From the NCBI RefSeq assembly GCF_018320785.1, contig NC_054870.1, positions 2,919,199-2,983,198 on the forward strand: a stretch of 64,000 nucleotides of DNA. The letters are read 5' to 3'. The stretch is from Cheilinus undulatus (lineage: Eukaryota; Chordata; Actinopteri; Labriformes; Labridae). Both the position numbers and the translations under genes were made by a program. This document shows, one piece after another, positions 61,901 to 64,000 of this stretch; the first letter of the stretch is position 1; each line of letters starts with the position of its first letter. The notes beneath the pieces are model-generated. The model had not been told where the DNA came from. It worked only from the letters and a program-made list of their open reading frames with translations, and searched no databases.

Positions 61901-63262
61901 AGTCTAACCACAAGTATCCAGAAACGTGACCATTTTTTCCTGAGTTCATTTTCCACCGTGTGCATGGCGTAAAATAAAACGGCTCACATGTGTCTGGAGA
62001 AAATAAAATAAACAGGGAATATAGGAGAGGATCAGCTGATCATCATTCATGGCCAAGCAGGCCGCAGGCTGGTCTATGCTTGCAGCTTTAGCTGTTCATC
62101 ACTTGGTCGACTTAAGCTTGTGCTTTATTCACACATTTTCATTTATTAATATCATGGTTACAGAAACTGCTGTTTCATGACAGACATGAGAGACATTTGC
62201 AAGCTGAGAATAATTCTGTGATTGGAAAACTGATGAACTTGATGAGGAGAAAGATGTGTGTGCACTAGCTAGAGAAGCAATAGCTGAGGTGTGTGCACAG
62301 GTTTATGTACCACTAAATAAAAGCAACAGAGATGGAGAGCTGACCTACAGAACACACATATGGCCATATGATGGATTGACCAATCAGGAAGTGACCATGA
62401 TGTGTGCCAAAAATCTTCACATGCAAAGGCTTCCCTTTTTAAAAATGTGCAAAAAAGCTGTTTGATTTGTTGCTTTTCTGTGATAAAATATTGTTTTCCA
62501 GGGGTAGTAGTTAAATGACTCTTGCTGCACTATGAAAGGATCTCTCACAAATCCATCATTCAGGATAAATCAGTGATTTCATCTAAATAATCCTGAAGTG
62601 TGTGTGTTTGTACATGAGGAGTGAGGTGGAGCAATTGTTTTGCTTTTTTTCTGAGTGTGACTCCATTGGCTTCATACCCTATTTGATGTAGCACAGCCTT
62701 CCATCATTTAATTTTAAATAATAATCCTTAAATCCAGTGTTTAAGACAGTTTCAAAAGCTTTTTCCCTTACTAAAAAGTTGGCTGCACCCTGAACACCGA
62801 AGTCATGACCACAAATGCATGCTGCTGTCACTATATCACACGCAGCACGAGACCTGATGCATTTTGTTTTGCAAGCAGCCACTTCACTGCTCCAGGTGTG
62901 CAGGAATGCATGTGGAAACAGACCAGGCTTTGAGGCCACTTTTTAAATCTCATTCATTGCTTAGTTGGGGGCAGGGCACTGAATTGATTATTAACATAGC
63001 TGTTAGTTGCAGCCCTAATTTATTTCTAGATAGCACACATTGATTTAGTACAAAGAACTGAAATTTTTGACATTACCTTTCCCTCCATGTTGTTTCTTTG
63101 TTGAGGACGACGCAGACACTTCAGAGGCAGCAAGGCGGCGAAGGACATCAGCAAGAGCAGCTTTCATCACCGTCAGCTCGTCCTCCTGCTGCTGAACCCG
63201 AAGCTCCAGAGCAGAAAGACGGTCGTTGACATCAGAAACACTTGCTCCAGACATACTGTCAT
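25472..63262 (-). CDS. eml4: EML4, echinoderm microtubule-associated protein-like 4 (5' end outside window)
   Basis: This is a microtubule-binding protein of the EML family. In the family the N-terminal coiled coil forms trimers, the basic linker helps bind microtubules, and the C-terminal TAPE domain (two joined beta-propellers with the HELP motif) binds tubulin. I joined 22 exons on the minus strand; all have GT-AG borders and the reading phase fits at every junction. They give about 984 codons, close to the 981 residues of human EML4. The coiled coil (SDVNDRLSALELRVQQQEDE) and the tail beyond the last WD repeat favour EML4 over EML1, EML2 or EML3. The first coding exon, which holds the start codon, must lie to the right of 64000. 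Introns are full of transposons. The internal exon at 47615-47645 could start a short isoform. The paralog call is inference from remembered family sequences. Confidence 0.93.
26407..26537 (-). CDS. eml4: EML4 exon 22: WD repeat
   Basis: The exon is 131 nt with acceptor GCTAG and donor TTCAAG/GTAAAG. It encodes VWPEGSDGTDINALIRSHNR, then KVIALADDFCKVHLFAYPC, nearly the same as known EML4 proteins. Confidence 0.96.
26746..26844 (-). CDS. eml4: EML4 exon 21: WD repeat
   Basis: The exon is 99 nt with acceptor TTTTAG and donor TTTG/GTAAGT. It completes WDVPNGCKLIRNRSECKDID, then WATYTCVLGYHVFG, as in vertebrate EML4. Confidence 0.94.
26918..27005 (-). CDS. eml4: EML4 exon 20: WD repeat
   Basis: The exon is 88 nt with acceptor CCACAG and donor TACT/GTGAGT. 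It encodes GHSSYITHLDWSPDNNFIMS, then NSGDYEILY, and leaves in phase 1 within the Trp codon of the YWD motif. Confidence 0.95.
27236..27828. mobile_element. hAT-like element in an EML4 intron
   Basis: The ends TGTGGTTTTCAAGC and GAGAACCACTGA are imperfect inverted repeats of the usual CAGTGGTTCTCAA type. The flanks ACTAGAGC and TCTAGAGC are an 8-bp duplication with one change. Just left lies the right end of another such element (GGTTGGGAACCACTG, 27212-27226), and just right the start of a third (27837). Confidence 0.65.
28090..30585 (+). mobile_element. 5'-truncated L2-type LINE in an EML4 intron
   Basis: It starts inside the endonuclease (THSKGHTLDL-like, then SDHHAVFFSIP) and runs through a reverse transcriptase (NYRPISNLPFISKILEK, LLDLTAAFDTISH, GMPQGSVLGPLLF, YADDTQLYLS at 29608 on) to the L2 C-terminal domain (HWLPIKSRINYKVLLLTYKS). 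It ends with the typical GGCACTATATAAAT segment and a (TTA)n tail (30560-30585). Frameshifts near 28520, 29600, 29950 and 30330 show it is dead. It is antisense to EML4, between exons 19 and 20. Confidence 0.9.
31573..31670 (-). CDS. eml4: EML4 exon 19: WD repeat
   Basis: The exon is 98 nt with acceptor TCTGCAG and donor TGCACA/GTGAGT. It encodes DGSLLAVGSHDNFIYLYTVS, then RKYSRYGKC. The intron that follows (27006-31572) holds an L2 LINE on the opposite strand and several DNA elements. Confidence 0.95.
33317..33405 (-). CDS. eml4: EML4 exon 18: WD repeat
   Basis: The exon is 89 nt with acceptor TCTCAG and donor GTAG/GTGGGT. It encodes WYVLDAETTDLVAIHTDGNE, then QLSVMRFSV. The HTDGNEQ stretch is strongly conserved in EML proteins. 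Confidence 0.93.
33550..33617 (-). CDS. eml4: EML4 exon 17: WD repeat
   Basis: The exon is 68 nt. It encodes EHGHCADFHPSGSVVAIGTH and ends in phase 2 inside a Lys codon (SGK). The donor AAA/GTCAGT is set by phase with the next exon, which starts G then WYVLDAE. Confidence 0.92.
33701..33832 (-). CDS. eml4: EML4 exon 16: WD repeat
   Basis: The exon is 132 nt (44 codons) between acceptor TGTTCAG and donor CTGGAG/GTAAGA. It encodes GHTDELWGLASHPSRDMFLT, then CAQDRMVCVWNS, a textbook WD blade starting with the GH pair. Confidence 0.95.
34709..34834 (-). CDS. eml4: EML4 exon 15: junction of the two propellers
   Basis: The exon is 126 nt (42 codons) between acceptor TCTACAG and donor GTCCAG/GTGAGA. 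It encodes VPDQYGAIRAVSEGKGEEFL, then VGTSRNFILRGTFNDGF, which aligns with the middle of TAPE. Confidence 0.94.
35094..35242 (-). CDS. eml4: EML4 exon 14: WD repeat
   Basis: The exon is 149 nt between acceptor TGTGCAG and donor GAG/GTCAAT. It encodes KGHEGSVFCMCEMRSG, then TGGGKDRKIILWDHE, a complete WD blade. The donor has C at +3, but phase and homology leave no better choice, since the next exon starts VPDQYG. Confidence 0.92.
35880..37785. other. Part of an EML4 intron; repeat start only
   Basis: GGGGCTGGGCAATACGGACTA at 35886 is the start of a DNA-element family. Its opposite end type (AATTGCCCAGCCCTA) is at 32938-32953, and another start is at 63631. I see no exon in the rest of this stretch. 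Confidence 0.4.
37786..37921 (-). CDS. eml4: EML4 exon 13: WD repeat
   Basis: The exon is 136 nt with acceptor TTTTCAG and donor AAGAG/GTGAGG. It encodes KYEKPKFVQCLAFLSTGDIL followed by TGDSGG and a WD blade end (LLVWTRN). It leaves in phase 1 at a Gly/Ala junction codon. Confidence 0.93.
38215..38349 (-). CDS. eml4: EML4 exon 12: WD repeat
   Basis: The exon is 135 nt (45 codons) between acceptor TTTCAG and donor TTCGGG/GTGAGG. It encodes VVLAVEFHPTDANTIVTCGK, then HIFFWAWNG and KQGIFG, matching the EML4 propeller. Confidence 0.94.
38635..39850. mobile_element. DNA element with AACCT...AGGTT ends, containing a nested hAT element
   Basis: The left end AACCTAACACGCCAGAT and the right end ATCCATCCACTCTGCAAGGTT resemble the ends of the element at 54735-55495. 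A right end of the same family is at about 15990-16007. The hAT element 39303-39805 is inserted near its right end. Confidence 0.55.
39303..39805. mobile_element. Non-autonomous hAT-like element, family CAGTGTTAATTTT, copy 2
   Basis: The ends CAGTGTAAATTTT and GAAATTAACACTG are flanked on both sides by GATGACAG, a perfect 8-bp target duplication typical of hAT transposons. The sequence is a close copy of 22595-23093 in the same orientation. Confidence 0.88.
40903..40998 (-). CDS. eml4: EML4 exon 11: WD repeat
   Basis: The exon is 96 nt (32 codons) between acceptor TTATCAG and donor ATCAAG/GTAATT. It encodes VIDDCNDHMLTVWDWQKKS, a WD strand set with the VWDW signature of the N-terminal propeller. 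Confidence 0.93.
41440..41745. repeat. Diverged interspersed repeat in an EML4 intron
   Basis: The CACCAAAATCTAATCGATTC, TTTGGTGAAGATCCGA and CGAGTTATCTTGTACACA segments resemble a common teleost repeat. The family is not certain. Confidence 0.35.
42095..42205 (-). CDS. eml4: EML4 exon 10: WD repeat
   Basis: The exon is 111 nt (37 codons, phase 0 on both sides). It encodes PLQPHVRIWDSVSLSTLQ followed by GLGTFERGVG. The HVRIWD stretch closes a WD blade. The donor is GCT/GTGAGT. Confidence 0.93.
42304..42373 (-). CDS. eml4: EML4 exon 9: WD repeat
   Basis: The exon is 70 nt between acceptor TTTTCAG and donor GGGCGG/GTAGGG. It encodes LAIHPDKIRIATGQIAGVDK, the first full WD blade of the N-terminal propeller, nearly the same as in vertebrate EML4. 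It ends in phase 0. Confidence 0.93.
42464..42613 (-). CDS. eml4: EML4 exon 8: end of HELP, start of first propeller
   Basis: The exon is 150 nt between acceptor CCTGCAG and donor AAGTG/GTATGA. It encodes YGYRGRDCRANIYLLPTGEI, then FNYEERTQRHYLGHTDCVK. This is among the most conserved sequence of EML proteins and forms the core of HELP and its packing against the first beta-propeller. Confidence 0.95.
43090..43270 (+). mobile_element. 3' end of a second L2-like LINE
   Basis: AAAGCACTTTGTG followed by GAAAAGTGCTACATAAATAAAG and a short simple tail is the usual 3' end of L2-type LINEs or related SINEs. No coding part remains. It lies in the EML4 intron between exons 7 and 8. Confidence 0.5.
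44088..44211 (-). CDS. eml4: EML4 exon 7: start of HELP motif
   Basis: The exon is 124 nt with acceptor TTTGCAG. It encodes KMFMRGRPITMFIPSD, the highly conserved start of the HELP motif (hydrophobic EML protein), then ELPPERLKLEW. The donor must be TGGGT/GTATCC for the phase to fit, which gives EWVYGYRG across the junction. T at -1 is uncommon. Confidence 0.93.
45578..47049 (-). mobile_element. Degraded Tc1/mariner-like transposon with a nested insertion
   Basis: The left end TACAAACCACAATTCCAAAA and the right end ATTGGGGTTTGTA are inverted, with TA at both tips. The inverted repeats extend about 100-200 bp (GATTTGCAAATCA... and ...TACAAATCAGTG). On the minus strand, pieces of a Tc1-type transposase can be read (for example CATGGGTTACTTGCATAGC corresponds to the HGNLH region). 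About 420 bp at 46152-46570 are unrelated and look like a later insertion. No open frame remains. Confidence 0.7.
47615..47645 (-). CDS. eml4: Candidate alternative first coding exon of EML4
   Basis: An ATG with a favourable A at -3 (GCGAAAATGTCA) opens ten codons (MSTREKNSQA) plus one base, directly followed by a consensus donor G/GTAAGT. The leftover base is phase 1, which joins exon 7 (44211) to form Glu and stay in frame. The product would have HELP and TAPE but no coiled coil or linker. Short N-termini starting just before HELP are known in the family (for example EML2). That this exon is transcribed is inference. Confidence 0.6.
47646..47820 (-). promoter_or_regulatory. Possible 5' UTR and promoter of the short EML4 form
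   Basis: The stretch before the internal ATG reads, on the minus strand, as T/G-rich GTTGTTGTTT and GTTTTTATTT runs. I see no clear TATA box. The call depends entirely on the alternative first exon being real. Confidence 0.25.
48515..49170. mobile_element. hAT-like MITE with a perfect 8-bp target duplication
   Basis: The ends CAGGCTTATTCAATTGG and GTAGTTGAATAGCGCTG are inverted repeats. The flanks are TTCTATTG on both sides (48507-48514 and 49171-49178). There is no transposase frame. Confidence 0.85.
49212..49977. mobile_element. DNA element of the AGGGCTGTC...CCAACAG family
   Basis: The left AGGGCTGTCAATATTAC and the right ATTATATTCGAACCCTGAAATT, then TTCCAACAG, match the ends of the 175-bp MITE at 10306-10483. 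Confidence 0.5.
51699..51886. repeat. ATC/GAT trinucleotide microsatellites, inverted
   Basis: A (CAT)n-rich tract at 51710-51752 and a (GAT)n tract at 51858-51883 are reverse complements separated by about 100 bp. Confidence 0.85.
51936..51961 (-). CDS. eml4: EML4 exon 6: 26-nt microexon
   Basis: This 26-nt exon lies between acceptor CTTTTAG and donor CAAG/GTAAAT. It supplies one base to finish an Arg codon, then HKDPVVNQ, then one base of the next Glu codon. The residues match the HKD..NQ stretch just before the HELP motif in vertebrate EML4, and the phases fit on both sides. Confidence 0.85.
52395..52535 (-). CDS. eml4: EML4 exon 5: linker
   Basis: The exon is 141 nt between acceptor TTTTCAG and donor GACAG/GTAAAA. 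It encodes a Ser-rich and Lys-rich linker with WDSSDETRNKL, which aligns with the end of the vertebrate EML4 linker (acidic patch, then RNKL). The intron before it is nearly 8 kb and holds a SINE and several DNA transposons. Confidence 0.9.
53512..54150. mobile_element. hAT-like MITE filled with CCCATTTTTGCC repeats
   Basis: The ends CAGTGATACTCAACATGTGG and GGTTGAGTAACACTG are inverted repeats. The flanks CTCTACAC and CTTTACAT agree at 6 of 8 positions. GTGGCTCTT occurs inside both ends. The centre (53590-54070) is made of CACTTTTCACCCATTTTTG-type motifs, the reverse complement of those at 10140-11960. Confidence 0.7.
54735..55495. mobile_element. DNA element with AACCTGACACGCCAGATGG ends, split by a SINE
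   Basis: The left AACCTGACACGCCAGATGG and the right CATCCATCTGCCTTGCAAGGTT are imperfect inverted repeats. ATTCAAATCT and ATTCCAATCT lie just outside. The SINE at 55081 is inserted. Confidence 0.6.
55081..55270 (+). mobile_element. tRNA-derived SINE, copy 2, with 17-bp target duplication
   Basis: A tRNA-like head with a TGGATAAGGCG A box and GGGTTCGAATC B box is followed by a shared SINE body (GCATGTCTCTCCC, TCTATCAAATAAAGGC) and a poly-A tail. AACTGGTGCTTTAGCAG stands on both sides (55064-55080 and 55271-55287), marking LINE-style insertion. Confidence 0.93.
55900..59170. other. EML4 intron stretch; nothing coding
   Basis: It has a poly-T run at about 55899-55918 and a purine-rich GAGGAAGAGG tract at 56123-56165, which makes a Ser-rich shadow frame on the minus strand. 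No conserved exon was found. Confidence 0.4.
59175..59480. mobile_element. Left part of a hAT-like element
   Basis: CTGATTCCCAACCTGGGGTCC followed by a GGGGGGTCAAAAATTGACC stretch matches the usual start of a teleost hAT repeat (CAGTGGTTCCCAACC). The right end was not located. Confidence 0.45.
60357..60581 (-). CDS. eml4: EML4 exon 4: linker with QTP repeats
   Basis: The exon is 225 nt between acceptor TCCACAG and donor AAAAG/GTTTTA. It starts with GTDKKKE, matching the start of the equivalent vertebrate exon, and then carries a run of QTP tripeptides (PQTPQTPQTPQTPQNPQPQ) coded by a GC-rich 9-bp repeat at about 60413-60466. The donor choice rests on phase: ending in AG joins correctly to the next exon. 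A part-copy of this exon's start lies 186 bp upstream (60720-60797). Confidence 0.85.
60720..60797 (-). pseudogene. Partial duplicate of the EML4 exon 4 acceptor and start
   Basis: This stretch matches 60535-60612 at a constant offset of 186 bp. It repeats the intron end (GTTTTGTCCACAG) and the exon start, giving GADRKEEVNSRRSQ in the same phase as GTDKKKESSSQRSQ at 60581 and below. The would-be acceptor is at 60767/60768. It has no clear donor and reads on to a stop about 40 codons later. It could be a decayed duplicate or an alternative exon. Confidence 0.6.
60845..61419. mobile_element. Short DNA element with CAGTACGTTTACATGCA ends
   Basis: CAGTACGTTTACATGCA and TGCATGTAAACGTACTG are near-perfect 17-bp inverted repeats around 575 bp. 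It shares its ends with 21615-23976. It lies in the EML4 intron between exons 3 and 4. Confidence 0.75.
61691..61811 (-). CDS. eml4: EML4 exon 3: basic Ser/Thr-rich linker
   Basis: The exon is 121 nt between acceptor CCCCCAG and donor AAGAG/GTTAAA. It encodes a linker with YSMSCIANGG, which resembles a conserved stretch of vertebrate EML4, then a Lys/Arg/Ser-rich end (VTRKETVSSAAK). In the family this region is unstructured and basic and helps bind microtubules. Confidence 0.88.
63077..63262 (-). CDS. eml4: EML4 exon 2: trimerisation coiled coil
   Basis: The exon is 186 nt, entered in phase 1 (an upstream first base completes an Asp codon) and left in phase 1. It encodes about 62 residues, with the heptad-rich stretch DRLSALELRVQQQEDELTV followed by KAALADVLRRL, the EML trimerisation coiled coil. 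A Ser-rich and Lys-rich stretch follows. The acceptor is CCTACAG and the donor AAAG/GTAATG. The preceding intron runs off the window. Confidence 0.92.
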
Positions 63263-64000
63263 CTGTAGGAGGGCAGAGACACTGGATCTCAGTGAACTGG
63301 CATCTATACAGAGGCAAACACTGATATTCATTAAAATGTGAACTACAGGAGGCAGAAACGTTGGACCTCAGAACAGTGCCATCTGACAGGAAGTAGAGAA
63401 GTGCTCCTAATACTTTCACATCTATAGATGCACAATCCAGTCTCTAAATAGAGTCACAGTGAAGGAAAGAAAACATTGGATTTACATTCTCATCTATAAT
63501 AAGGCCCAAATATGGACTAAACTATACTGTTGTTCTGTATTGAAATACACTGGATGTCTTATGATCTTCCAGACTGGAAAATAAATGAATCATTCTATGC
63601 TACATAGTGAGGCGTAGTACGTATAGTGGGGCTGGGCAATATAAATCAAAAATTCTTATCATAATTTAACAATATCATACAAGACAGAGGTGCAGATGAC
63701 ACTGACATAGTTTACAACGCATTCCAAACTAGTATGCAAATGATTTTTTTCTCTAATTTTCCTAAATATTCGATGCAAATGACAGTCAGTATAACTTTAA
63801 GTCATCAACCATCACAGCATAATTCAAATTTTATTAAACAAACCGCCCAATGATAACTATTTTTTAAATAAAAAAACTCACTGCACTGTTCACATTATTA
63901 TTCACAACAGAGTTTCAAAACATTTTATAGGTTGTAAAGAACTGAAAATGGTCATTTGTTGAGTTTGCAGCATTAGGTCATATTTACTGAAATCAAAGCT

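Noticed and set aside
62679..62939. 86-codon minus-strand frame starting MASKPGLF
   Set aside because: It lies in an EML4 intron within repeat-like sequence (ending near GTTGCAGCCCTA), with no homology seen.
63077..63262. EML1 rather than EML4
   Set aside because: The coiled coil residues and the long tail after the last WD blade fit EML4 better; EML1 ends soon after the propeller.
63263..63419. ATG at 63419 as the EML4 start
   Set aside because: The frame upstream of 63262 lacks EML similarity and a clear acceptor (CCTACAG) sits at the exon edge, so the true start lies in an exon outside the window.

Overview
The window is a piece of a ray-finned fish nuclear genome, probably a percomorph teleost. 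This rests on short GT-AG exons in long AT-rich introns, a protein closest to vertebrate EML4, an L2-type LINE with a (TTA)n tail, a tRNA-headed SINE, and many hAT-like and Tc1-like elements. The species cannot be named from the sequence.

The main gene is EML4 (echinoderm microtubule-associated protein-like 4) on the minus strand. It fills 25472-63262, with 22 coding exons whose reading phases all join. Only the first coding exon (the first few residues) lies beyond the right edge. The exons give the N-terminal trimerisation coiled coil (63077-63262), a basic Ser/Pro-rich linker (61811 down to 51936), the HELP motif (44211 and 42613), the two beta-propellers of the TAPE domain (42373 down to 25927), and a Pro/Thr-rich tail ending at 25472. 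A phase-compatible alternative first exon at 47615-47645 would make a short form without the coiled coil.

A second small gene lies on the plus strand at 14726-17267. Its three exons encode a 77-residue secreted protein of the Ly6/uPAR (LU domain) type, with a TATA box directly behind a compound GT/GA microsatellite.

Everything else is repeat. From left to right: a degraded L1/Tx1-like LINE on the minus strand (1440-5568); a 1.36-kb palindrome whose arms each carry a tRNA-like sequence and an ORF (8007-9369); an AT-rich minisatellite (9655-10128); 1.8 kb of AAAATGG-type degenerate repeat with a nested MITE and SINE (10140-11960); a head-to-tail array of about six tRNA-like units (12603-13250); and nested DNA transposons (21615-23976). 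Inside the EML4 introns lie an L2 LINE (28090-30585), a degraded Tc1-like element (45578-47049), a SINE nested in a DNA element (54735-55495) and several hAT-type elements with 8-bp target duplications.

The most unusual structures are the palindrome, the tRNA-like array, the possible internal EML4 promoter exon, and a duplicated copy of the start of EML4 exon 4 that keeps its splice acceptor. All functional statements are inferred from sequence only.
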